DNA from: Alphaproteobacteria bacterium | GTDB lineage: Bacteria > Pseudomonadota > Alphaproteobacteria > Kiloniellales > J153 | Direction: 5' to 3' | Assembly: GCA_003693905.1 (NCBI GenBank) | Contig: RFLL01000430.1 | Location: 1-6,511, forward strand | Length of the DNA: 6,511 nucleotides | Shown: positions 1 to 5,233 of the stretch, in pieces | Layout: each line of letters opens with the position of its first letter | How positions within the stretch are numbered: the stretch's first letter is position 1 | The notes under the pieces: generated by a model | The model's database searches: none | What the model was told of the DNA's origin: nothing | Seen by the model: the letters and a program-made list of their open reading frames with translations, nothing else | Program-made: the position numbers and the translations under genes

Positions 1-22
1 GGACTGTTTCCTTCTTGCTCAT
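1..22 (-). CDS. Start of a minus-strand gene leaving the window (possible FDH-locus Tat protein)
   Basis: An ATG at 22-20 on the minus strand opens a frame reading MSKKETV before the window ends. A good ribosome binding site, AAGGGG at 36-31, sits 8 nt upstream, which makes this a credible start despite the short visible part. It is the next gene in the same direction after the TorD-family gene. In many proteobacterial FDH loci the TorD-like gene is followed by a short protein with a twin-arginine signal and then the FDH catalytic subunit. A basic start such as MSKKETV would suit a Tat leader, but no RR motif falls within the window, so identity is inference from gene order only. Confidence 0.5.
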
Positions 23-250
23 GGCGCTCACCCCTTTTTGCCTTGGTGAACCAAGTGGACGGCTTACGTCCGGGTTCCCTCGTTCGTCCGGTTCGCTTCA
101 GACGCCGGGTCCGCCCGTTCCCCGACATCGCATCTCGTCGTCATGTCACCATCATGCATGGTGCATCGTGCATCGTGTTCGTGTTGTCGTCGTCATGCGG
201 TTGTCGTCATGAGTCGTCATGTCGTCATTGCCCCTGCCGTTGACATGCCG
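23..250. other. 228-base spacer with repeated short words, no gene
   Basis: This stretch separates the TorD-family gene from the next minus-strand gene and holds no believable coding frame. It contains a 5-bp inverted repeat CTTGG-TGAA-CCAAG at 42-55, just upstream of the next gene's ribosome binding site, and two copies of CGTCCGG(G)TTC near 67-77 and 85-94. Between 137 and 229 it holds a cluster of GTCGTCATG words. In the minus-strand transcript this would be a leader with many ATG triplets before the true start. No promoter stands out. Confidence 0.6.
137..229. repeat. Cluster of GTCGTCATG words
   Basis: Four exact copies of GTCGTCATG (137-145, 189-197, 203-211, 213-221) and one copy ending in T (221-229) lie within 93 bases. 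Start-to-start distances are 52, 14, 10 and 8, so this is not a regular tandem array. The gap between the first two copies holds a tandem 7-mer TGCATCG (162-168, 169-175) and an inverted repeat CACCAT-CATGC-ATGGTG (147-163). The words are CATGACGAC in the sense of the neighbouring genes. The repeats are direct observations; function is unknown. Confidence 0.75.
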
Positions 251-853
251 TCACGCCGCCATGCCGAAGGCCTCGCTTTCAATGGTCATGAAAATGCGTC
301 CGATGGTCCCCACCGGCATGTACAGAACGGCCGCGCGGGCTGCCTCCAGATCCTCGAAGAACCGGGGCGCCCAGCTCGCAATGTGACGTTCAAAGAAGTC
401 GCGCTGCCGGGGCAGATCGACCGGCGTTCCGAACGCACCGGTGATCATCCCGGCCATCATTTCGCACAGGCTGGCAATGTGATCCTCGGGCTCCTTCATG
501 TCGTCGGCCCGGGCGATACCCAGCGCGGCCATGTCGCTGCGCAGACGCGCCAGCGGTTTTTCGTTGAGGAACCCGGTCAGATAGTACGAACCGAAGGGCA
601 GCAGCTCCCCCTGCCCAATACCGATGAACAGATCGAAATATTCACGCTCCGCCGTGGCCGGCGTCGCCGCCCTGGCCGCCGCCGCCAGCGTGTGCACCGC
701 CCGGCCCAACTCGGACCCGTCGCCGCGCAGTCCGCGCAACAGGTTCAGCGTGGCCTCGTCCGGCGCATCCGACAGCACGCGCGCCAGAAGCGCGTACCAG
801 TCCGCGCGAAGTTGATCCTCTTCAGCGATCTGCACCGTGGCTGTCGCCTGCAA
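251..853 (-). CDS. TorD/DmsD-family chaperone for a molybdo/tungsto-enzyme
   Basis: This 200-residue protein is a cytoplasmic TorD-family chaperone. Such proteins bind the apo catalytic subunit, often also its Tat signal, until the cofactor is inserted. The family signature is clear: an acidic aromatic stretch EYFDLFIGIGQGELLPFGSY at residues 71-90, then EPEDHIASLCEMM at 121-133 (the E-x-x-D-H-I core), and an all-helical composition throughout. Length is normal for the family. The start is TTG at 853, chosen because GGAGG lies 9 nt upstream at 867-863; there is no in-frame ATG near the N-terminus, and a GTG at 835 has weaker support. Among FDH maturation genes its client is most likely the FDH catalytic subunit (inference). 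A promoter lies about 180 bases upstream, so it may start its own transcript. Confidence 0.88.
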   Translation of the reverse strand: MQATATVQIAEEDQLRADWYALLARVLSDAPDEATLNLLRGLRGDGSELGRAVHTLAAAARAATPATAEREYFDLFIGIGQGELLPFGSYYLTGFLNEKPLARLRSDMAALGIARADDMKEPEDHIASLCEMMAGMITGAFGTPVDLPRQRDFFERHIASWAPRFFEDLEAARAAVLYMPVGTIGRIFMTIESEAFGMAA

Positions 854-862
854 CAGACTTTT

Positions 863-867
863 CCTCC
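863..867 (-). promoter_or_regulatory. Ribosome binding site that fixes the TTG start of the TorD-family gene
   Basis: The minus strand reads GGGAGGAAAAGTCTG directly before TTG at 853-851. GGAGG with a 9-nt spacer is a strong Shine-Dalgarno site and is the main reason for accepting a TTG start. Confidence 0.8.
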
Positions 868-965
868 CGACATCGTCCGCTCCGAATCGACCCGCATTTT
901 TGCGCCGTCGACCGGACCGGACATCCCCCCTTTGCCATCTTTATACGTGGCTTTGACTCCGGGTG

Positions 966-999
966 TATAGGGGCTGCGCCAATTTGACGTATCCCTATA
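966..999. repeat. Inverted repeat TATAGGG-N20-CCCTATA in the likely 5' leader
   Basis: TATAGGG at 966-972 and CCCTATA at 993-999 are exact reverse complements separated by 20 bases. A further pair, CGCGG at 1005-1009 and CCGCG at 1018-1022, lies just beside it. Both fall between the proposed promoter and the TorD-family start codon, so they could form stem-loops in the leader RNA or act as protein sites. Confidence 0.55.
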
Positions 1000-1034
1000 T
1001 TTTTCGCGGGTTTAGCACCGCGTTAATTAGTTAT

Positions 1035-1063
1035 ATTAGAAGCTCATCGATGTTGGTTGTCAA
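1035..1063 (-). promoter_or_regulatory. Sigma70-type promoter for the TorD-family gene and the genes beyond it
   Basis: On the minus strand a perfect -35 box TTGACA (1063-1058) is followed after exactly 17 bases by TCTAAT (1040-1035), five of six matches to TATAAT. The expected start of transcription is near 1028, which gives a leader of about 175 nt before the TTG at 853. The surrounding DNA is AT-rich, as expected for a promoter. A palindrome lies upstream at 1099-1114. This suggests that the TorD-family gene and its left-hand neighbours can be transcribed apart from the fdhD-mobA group. Confidence 0.65.
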
Positions 1064-1098
1064 TCTTTTGCCATGCTGCACCCGCGAACACACTTGGT

Positions 1099-1114
1099 GC
1101 ATGTAAATACATGC
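1099..1114. promoter_or_regulatory. 16-bp palindrome GCATGTAAATACATGC, possible operator
   Basis: The arms GCATGTA and TACATGC are exact reverse complements around AA. The centre lies about 79 bases upstream of the predicted transcription start near 1028, a position usual for an activator dimer. The 2-base centre is too short for a stable RNA hairpin loop, which favours a protein-binding site. It does not match the FNR consensus TTGAT-N4-ATCAA. The regulator is unknown. Confidence 0.5.
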
Positions 1115-1240
1115 GAATGAAAATTATCGCCGAATTCGAACCGCATCACACCAGCAGCGGTCGGTGCATCCATCGTTGCCCGGAGATCTGGGAACATCGC
1201 CGTTCACAAACAGGTGATGACGACATTCCAAGCGACTCGG

Positions 1241-1267
1241 CATGGACACGTCAGTAGAAAGTCCATG
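1241..1267. repeat. Inverted repeat CATGGAC-N13-GTCCATG
   Basis: CATGGAC (1241-1247) and GTCCATG (1261-1267) are exact reverse complements with a 13-base spacer. The right arm shares three bases with the first of two 19-bp direct repeats. It could be an operator or the stem of an RNA hairpin in read-through transcripts from the DUF3306 gene. No T-run follows it on either strand, so it does not look like an intrinsic terminator. Confidence 0.55.
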
Positions 1268-1302
1268 AAGATTCTTCCTGAAGATGAAGATTCTTTTCGA
1301 AG
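1265..1302. repeat. Two adjacent 19-bp direct repeats
   Basis: ATGAAGATTCTTCCTGAAG (1265-1283) is followed immediately by ATGAAGATTCTTTTCGAAG (1284-1302), differing at three positions. The first unit contains the 11-base palindrome GAAGA-T-TCTTC. Two copies at a 19-bp interval, nearly two DNA turns, would suit cooperative protein binding, but a simple duplication is equally possible. Confidence 0.7.
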
Positions 1303-1330
1303 ATTGAGGCCGCGCGGTGCGGTGAATCGG

Positions 1331-1360
1331 AAAAAATGTCGCCCGGATCGGCCCGGATCA
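1331..1360 (-). repeat. Tandem decamer GCCCGGATCR next to a T6 run; weak terminator candidate
   Basis: GCCCGGATCG (1341-1350) and GCCCGGATCA (1351-1360) stand in tandem just downstream of the DUF3306 stop. On the minus strand they are followed by TTTTTT (1336-1331). Only a short stem of four or five pairs can be drawn from these words, so an intrinsic terminator is possible but poorly supported. Confidence 0.35.
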
Positions 1361-1369
1361 ACGGAACAG

Positions 1370-2134
1370 CTACGAATCGATACCCCACCGACGCGCGAGC
1401 ACGTGTCGTTTCGAGCGCACCGGCGGATGCCGCATCGCAGAGCGCAAAGGTGACAATGGATCCGGCTGCACCGTTGCGGCCTGTGCCGTTGTCGTCTGCG
1501 AATCCGCCGCCGTTTCTGCATCGCTCGCAGCCTTCACGTCGTCCCCGGCATCGCCGCGCACCGCCAAGGACGCAGGCTCCCGATCGTCTCCCTGGCCGCC
1601 GATCTCTTCGCTCTGCGTCGATTCGCCGTGCAGGACGTCATCGGCGCGTGGAACACCTTCCGCTTCGACATTCACATCACCATCCGCGCCGGTTTCGTCG
1701 TCAAGCACGATGCCCCGGCCAACGCGATAGACGCTGCGCAGATCGGGCATGTCGACCATGCCGACCATCGTGAAGTCTTCGTCGTAATCGTTCAGACCGT
1801 CGAGATTGGCCAGCAGCGGATGGCTGCGCCACAGCTTGCGCAGCGCCTTGCGGCGCAGGCTTTCGGGAACGCCCTGCTGGAAAAAGGGTGTGAAATCGGA
1901 CTCGTAATCCAGACTGTCGATCTCCGGCAGGCGCGCAAGAACCTCCGGATCGCCGGCCTCATCGGCGTGTGCGCCGTCACCGGCATTCACCGCCGAGGCG
2001 GTATCGTCGTGCGCCGCAGCGACCGGCGTGGTCGATGCCGCATCGGCCGTGCCTTCTTCCTCGGGCAACGATTCGCCGGTGCGCTTGCGCCGCGACCAGC
2101 GGGCCAGAAACGAATCGTCGGGCGGCCTAGCCAT
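1370..2134 (-). CDS. DUF3306 protein of formate dehydrogenase loci
   Basis: The 254-residue product matches the DUF3306 type found beside fdhD and mobA in proteobacterial FDH loci; its biochemical role is not known. It starts with FLARWSRRK (residues 9-17), then has an acidic alanine-rich linker (about 20-62), the conserved core from about 63 to 140 (LPEIDSLDYESDFTPFF, then LRRKALRKLWRSHPLLANLD, then DMPDLRSVYRVGRG), and a long low-complexity acidic tail (about 145-230) ending in a basic stretch. The ATG at 2134 is chosen because GGAGGAGGAG lies 6 nt upstream (2150-2141), although the frame stays open to 2251. It overlaps the DUF3305 gene by 8 nt, so the two are probably translated in a coupled way. 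The tail looks longer than expected for the family. There is no signal peptide or membrane segment. Confidence 0.85.
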   Translation of the reverse strand: MARPPDDSFLARWSRRKRTGESLPEEEGTADAASTTPVAAAHDDTASAVNAGDGAHADEAGDPEVLARLPEIDSLDYESDFTPFFQQGVPESLRRKALRKLWRSHPLLANLDGLNDYDEDFTMVGMVDMPDLRSVYRVGRGIVLDDETGADGDVNVEAEGVPRADDVLHGESTQSEEIGGQGDDREPASLAVRGDAGDDVKAASDAETAADSQTTTAQAATVQPDPLSPLRSAMRHPPVRSKRHVLARRWGIDS

Positions 2135-2726
2135 GATCGTCTCCTCCTCCACCGTTGCGCCCCGTCCCGCGTGTCCGGCCCGTCCCCCGTGGCCCGCTCC
2201 GGGGCTCCTCGTGTGAAACCGGCGCCTTCGCGGCCTCGACGAGGCCGGCATGCTTGCTTTTGCGCTTGAACTTCACGAACGGCACGTCGACATGATAGCG
2301 CGTTACGTAGGAATCGACGAATGCGATCACTTCCGGCGGCATCGGCACCGGTTCCACGATATCCTCGCCGCCGTCGAGATATTCCTGCGCATCGTACGGA
2401 TTGGCGGTGACGCGAATGGGCACGATTTCGCGGTCGTCGGCGAAATCGTCATCGGGGCGCAGCACCACGTAGACCACCGGCGGCTCCTGCGACAGGGCCA
2501 GCTTGTAGCCCTCCGTCTCGCCACGCGACAGCGACAGCGGCAAGGTACCGGCCAGAAAACGGACCCACCCGTCGCCTTCGCGCATCACCACCCATTCGTC
2601 GTGCGGATCACGCGGCGGCGCGCCCGGTACGACGGCCACCGCCCGCCAAGTGTAATCCTTCCATGGATGGTCGATCCGCCGCCGCTCCACCACGATGCCA
2701 AGCAGCAGACTTTCATGCGCCGTCAT
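2127..2726 (-). CDS. DUF3305 protein of formate dehydrogenase loci
   Basis: The 199-residue product belongs to the DUF3305 group, a companion of DUF3306 in FDH loci with no assigned reaction. Typical features are GIVVERRRIDHPWKDYTWRA at residues 10-29 followed by the AVVPG turn, a central stretch YKLALSQEPPVVYVVLRPD (74-92), ITANPY-like VTANPYDAQEYLDGGEDIVE (106-125) with PVPMP after it, and a basic VKFKRKSKH near 151-159. After this the C-terminus becomes an R/G/P-rich tail (about 168-199) that is probably disordered. The start is ATG at 2726 with AGGGAG just upstream; a TTG at 2756 would add ten residues but has less support. It follows mobA by 67 nt and overlaps the DUF3306 gene by 8 nt. 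There is no signal peptide, so it should be cytoplasmic. Confidence 0.85.
   Translation of the reverse strand: MTAHESLLLGIVVERRRIDHPWKDYTWRAVAVVPGAPPRDPHDEWVVMREGDGWVRFLAGTLPLSLSRGETEGYKLALSQEPPVVYVVLRPDDDFADDREIVPIRVTANPYDAQEYLDGGEDIVEPVPMPPEVIAFVDSYVTRYHVDVPFVKFKRKSKHAGLVEAAKAPVSHEEPRSGPRGTGRTRGTGRNGGGGDDHG
2141..2150 (-). promoter_or_regulatory. Strong ribosome binding site of the DUF3306 gene, inside the DUF3305 gene
   Basis: The minus strand reads GGAGGAGGAG, then six bases, then ATG at 2134. It lies in the last codons of the DUF3305 gene, where it encodes part of the glycine-rich tail. It decides the start of DUF3306 against upstream in-frame starts. Confidence 0.8.
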
Positions 2727-2793
2727 GGGCTCCCTGTCCCGTGTTGCCAGCTGCAAGCTTAGTCTCCGAGGCCGGTTTTGTTAAGGCGGACCA

Positions 2794-3483
2794 TCAAGAC
2801 GGCATGGCTGCGCCTTGAGCCGCACCCTGGACGGCAAGCGCCGCGGCGAAGTCTTCCGCCGCAGCCAGATCGGCGGGCGTGTTGACGTTGAAAAACGGAT
2901 CGAGCGGCCCGGCCACCGTTGCAATCGCGGGAAAATCGACCGTCACCAGCCGGTAGCGCGCCGTCCACGCGTCGATCTTGCGCAAGCCTTCCCCGACCAG
3001 CGCCTGTCGCAACGACGCCCGCAAAGCGACCGGCCACAGGGCGAAGACCGGATGCGCCCGCCCGGCCGAGGCGGCACAGGCCAGCTCGGCGTCCGCTTCA
3101 GCCATGGCCGCAGCCAGACGCGCAACTAGGTCTTCGGGAAAGAAGGGCGCATCGCAGGCGAAGCTGGCCACGTGGGTGCACTGCGGTGCATGCTGCGCCG
3201 CCCATTCGAGCCCGGTCAGGATGCCGGCCAGCGGCCCGGCGAAGCCTGCGACCACGTCACCGGCCACCGGAATGCCGAAATCGGCAAAGCGCGCCGAATC
3301 GCCGTTGACGTTGAGGACCAGCGGCCCGACCTGCGGGCGCGCACGGGCGATGATGTGGGCCAGCATGGGCCGCCCGGCCAGCGGGCGCAGGCACTTGTCG
3401 CCGCCGCCCATGCGTCGCGACCGGCCGCCGGCCAGCAGGACACCGGCGAGCGCCGTCGCGCGCCCTGCAGGGATGTCAGGCAT
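2794..3483 (-). CDS. mobA: Molybdenum cofactor guanylyltransferase
   Basis: MobA transfers GMP from GTP to metal-pterin to form the bis-MGD cofactor used by FDH and other DMSO-reductase-family enzymes, in the cytoplasm. The 229-residue product shows the nucleotide-binding signature LLAGGRSRRMGGGDK at 16-30, GPLAG at 83-87, the metal-binding aspartate in FACDAPFFP (Asp111 here, where homologues have PCD-type motifs), and NVNTPADL at 199-206. Length is normal for the family. The start is ATG at 3483, which overlaps the fdhD stop by 8 nt (ATGCCTGA); an in-frame ATG at 3525 would add 14 residues and a 50-nt overlap and is less likely. Its place directly after fdhD links it to FDH cofactor synthesis. 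The alanine-rich C-terminus is unremarkable. Confidence 0.93.
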   Translation of the reverse strand: MPDIPAGRATALAGVLLAGGRSRRMGGGDKCLRPLAGRPMLAHIIARARPQVGPLVLNVNGDSARFADFGIPVAGDVVAGFAGPLAGILTGLEWAAQHAPQCTHVASFACDAPFFPEDLVARLAAAMAEADAELACAASAGRAHPVFALWPVALRASLRQALVGEGLRKIDAWTARYRLVTVDFPAIATVAGPLDPFFNVNTPADLAAAEDFAAALAVQGAAQGAAMPS

Positions 3484-4444
3484 CGCTGCTGCGGCCGGCC
3501 TTGCGTTGATGGCGGGCCTCTTCATCGCCGACCGCCGCCAGGTCGGCGTCGTAGACGATGCGCCCCTCGCCCGACAACACGATGAAGCGCCGCCCCTTGG
3601 CGCGCCCGATCAGGGTCAGCCCGGCGCGGCGCGCCAGATCGACGCCCCAAGCGGTAAAGCCGGAGCGCGACACCAGGATCGGGATGCCCATCTGGACCGT
3701 CTTGATCACCATCTCCGAGGTCAGCCGCCCGGTGGTGTAGAAAATCTTGTCCGCCGGGGCGATGCCTTCCAGGAACATGTAGCCGGCGATCTTGTCGACC
3801 GCATTGTGGCGTCCGACGTCTTCCATGTAGATCAGCGGCCGATCCGCGTGGCACAGCACGCAGCCGTGGATGGCACCGGCCTCGAGATACAGGCTGGGCG
3901 TGGTGTTGATCTTGCGCGACAGGGCATAGAGCCACGATGTGCGCAACACGGCATCGTCCGGCAACCGCACCTCGTCGAAGCGTTCCATCAGGTCGCCGAA
4001 CACCGTTCCCTGGGCACAGCCCGAGGTGCGGATCTTCTTTTTCAGCTTTTCCTCGTAGTCGGTTTCACGCTCGGTGCGCACGACGACGACATCGAGCTCT
4101 TCGTCGACGTCGATGCCGGTGATGCGATCGTCGGGGTGCAGCATGTTCTGGTTGCGCAGATAGCCGACGGCCAGATATTCGGGATAATCGCCGATCGTCA
4201 TCATGGTGACGATCTCCTGCCCGTTCAGGAACAGGGTCAGCGGCCGTTCGACGACCACCGTCGTCTCGATCACCCGGTTGTTCTCGTCACGGCCGCGCAC
4301 CCGTTCGCTCAGGCGCGGATCGGCGGGATCTGGGCGCAGCAGAAATTCGTCCAGAACCGCACCCTTGGCCGCCTTGGCGCGGCCGCGGCGCACGGTGCGA
4401 ATGTGATCCCCGCTTTCCGGAGTCATGGTCTTGGCGTCGTTCAT
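3476..4444 (-). CDS. fdhD: Formate dehydrogenase accessory sulfurtransferase
   Basis: FdhD passes sulfur from a cysteine desulfurase to the bis-MGD cofactor of formate dehydrogenase, a step needed for FDH activity. The 322-residue product shows ERPLTLFLNGQEIVTMM (66-82), the cysteine-loop region TSGCAQGT at 140-147, AIHGCVLC at 191-198, EDVGRHNAVDK at 208-218 and TTGRLTSEM at 237-245. Length is somewhat greater than E. coli FdhD because of an extended, basic N-terminus. The catalytic loop holds one cysteine, Cys143; the second cysteine of the E. coli CxxC motif is Gly146 here. ATG at 4444 is used; a second ATG at 4426 is possible, and neither has a clear ribosome binding site. It is the first gene of the minus-strand group and overlaps mobA by 8 nt. 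Confidence 0.95.
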   Translation of the reverse strand: MNDAKTMTPESGDHIRTVRRGRAKAAKGAVLDEFLLRPDPADPRLSERVRGRDENNRVIETTVVVERPLTLFLNGQEIVTMMTIGDYPEYLAVGYLRNQNMLHPDDRITGIDVDEELDVVVVRTERETDYEEKLKKKIRTSGCAQGTVFGDLMERFDEVRLPDDAVLRTSWLYALSRKINTTPSLYLEAGAIHGCVLCHADRPLIYMEDVGRHNAVDKIAGYMFLEGIAPADKIFYTTGRLTSEMVIKTVQMGIPILVSRSGFTAWGVDLARRAGLTLIGRAKGRRFIVLSGEGRIVYDADLAAVGDEEARHQRKAGRSSDA

Positions 4445-4445
4445 G

Positions 4446-4479
4446 CATAGACTATGGCCCTTCGACGGCAGCCCGGCAA
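4446..4479 (-). promoter_or_regulatory. Candidate promoter and palindrome at the fdhD start
   Basis: On the minus strand TTGCCG lies 17 bases upstream of CATAGT, each matching four of six sigma70 consensus bases. The second box lies within the perfect palindrome CATAG-A-CTATG (4446-4456), next to the fdhD ATG. If it is real, transcription would begin at or very near the ATG, giving a leaderless mRNA, which would fit the lack of a ribosome binding site. The box matches are modest. Confidence 0.3.
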
Positions 4480-4495
4480 GACGACCCGAAAATCG

Positions 4496-4525
4496 GTGTT
4501 TGTGTTTCGTTTACGTTTGCGTCCG
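4496..4525. repeat. Degenerate hexamer repeat in the divergent spacer
   Basis: Five consecutive hexamers, GTGTTT, GTGTTT, CGTTTA, CGTTTG and CGTCCG, give a 6-base period in the 150-base spacer between fdhD and the isomerase-family gene. No other clear structure is seen in that spacer. It may be simple sequence slippage or part of a divergent control region. Confidence 0.45.
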
Positions 4526-4594
4526 TGTCCTGTGCGGTCTCACACTTGCGACTGCGGCGACGACCGCTCCCGAGCTGACGACGAGAGGACTTTC

Positions 4595-5233
4595 ATGACC
4601 GCCACGACTGCGACCATCGACTACTACTATTCGATCCGCTCGTCCTTCGCCTATCTGGGTGCGGCGCGGCTGAATGCGCTGGCGCGCCGCCATGACCGGC
4701 GAATCGTGCATCGGCCGATCCTGCTGTCGGTCATCCTGCCGGCCGTCGGGGCCCAGCCTTTCGACGAGCGCCCCCCTCATCGCACCGCCTACATGCGCCG
4801 CGATCTGGAACGGTGGGCAGCGCATCTCGGCCTCCCCGTTCTGCTCGAGCCGGTCCACCACGTCGGGCCGATGGAATTGCCCTCGGGTACGGTGATCGCG
4901 GCCCAGCGGGCGGTACAGAGCGAGGGCGGAAACGGATCGGATGGCGACGTCGACGGCCTGAGCGCAGCGATTCTGGGTGCCCTGTGGCGCGATGATCGCG
5001 ACATCGCCGATGCGGCGGTCCTCGGCGAACTGTGCGAGGCGCACGGTTTCAACGCCGAGGCCATCCTGACCACCGCGCGCACGCCCGACGTGGCGCTGGA
5101 GCTGGAGCGCAACTGTCGCGAGGCAATCATCCGCGGCGTTCTCGGGTCGCCCACGTATTTCGTGGACGGCGACAACTTCTACGGTCAGGACCGCCTCGAC
5201 TTCGTCGAACGGGCGCTCGCCAACCGCGCGTGA
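4595..5233 (+). CDS. DsbA-fold protein, 2-hydroxychromene-2-carboxylate isomerase family
   Basis: The 212-residue product resembles the kappa-GST/DsbA-fold family named for 2-hydroxychromene-2-carboxylate isomerase, glutathione-dependent enzymes of aromatic ring degradation; many members have other or unknown substrates. The N-terminus DYYYSIRSSFAYLG (9-22) aligns with the canonical DFxFDFxSPYSYLA, placing Ser16 at the catalytic serine while the following proline is Ser17. Near the C-terminus GVLGSPTYFVDGDNFYGQDR (181-200) is highly typical and includes the cis-proline loop and the WGQDRL-type motif; then LDFVERAL. The ATG at 4595 follows AGAGG at a 6-nt spacing; the frame is open upstream to 4454, but that stretch lacks family similarity. 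No CxxC is present, so it is not a disulfide oxidase. It has no obvious link with FDH and lies divergent to fdhD, upstream of tupB. Exact substrate unknown. Confidence 0.85.
   Translation: MTATTATIDYYYSIRSSFAYLGAARLNALARRHDRRIVHRPILLSVILPAVGAQPFDERPPHRTAYMRRDLERWAAHLGLPVLLEPVHHVGPMELPSGTVIAAQRAVQSEGGNGSDGDVDGLSAAILGALWRDDRDIADAAVLGELCEAHGFNAEAILTTARTPDVALELERNCREAIIRGVLGSPTYFVDGDNFYGQDRLDFVERALANRA

Larger units (their letters stand above)
854..1369. other. 516-base intergenic region, AT-richer than its surroundings, no gene
   Basis: No frame here shows a recognisable protein on either strand. The part from about 940 to 1135 is clearly richer in A and T than its neighbours. Read leftward it contains tandem decamers next to an A6 run (1331-1360), two 19-bp direct repeats (1265-1302), an inverted repeat (1241-1267), a 16-bp palindrome (1099-1114), a sigma70-like promoter (1035-1063) and two inverted repeats in the likely 5' leader of the TorD-family gene (966-1022). 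In many related loci a 4Fe-4S protein gene lies next to the DUF3305/DUF3306 pair; none is seen here. Confidence 0.7.

Noticed and set aside
137..229. CRISPR-like array
   Set aside because: The repeat is only 9 bases, spacing is 8 to 52 bases and irregular, and no spacers of uniform length exist.
143..970. Plus-strand open frame of 275 residues
   Set aside because: It is antisense to the TorD-family gene and shows no protein-like motifs.
854..1028. Molybdenum-cofactor riboswitch in the TorD-family leader
   Set aside because: Only two short pairings were found and no match to the known multi-stem motif could be made by eye. A covariance-model search would decide.
1057..1257. Plus-strand 66-codon frame in the large spacer
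   Set aside because: No ribosome binding site, no recognisable motif, and it runs across several palindromes and the minus-strand promoter.
1628..2762. Plus-strand open frames opposite DUF3305 and DUF3306
   Set aside because: They mirror the real genes and have no ribosome binding sites of note or family features.
2978..4450. Long plus-strand open frame of 490 residues
   Set aside because: It lies antisense to fdhD and mobA, which have clear family motifs. Its composition (Arg, Ala, Gly, His) is what GC-rich DNA gives in the opposite frame.
4454..4594. N-terminal extension of the isomerase-family protein by 47 residues
   Set aside because: The stretch lacks similarity to the family and the ATG at 4595 has a good ribosome binding site.
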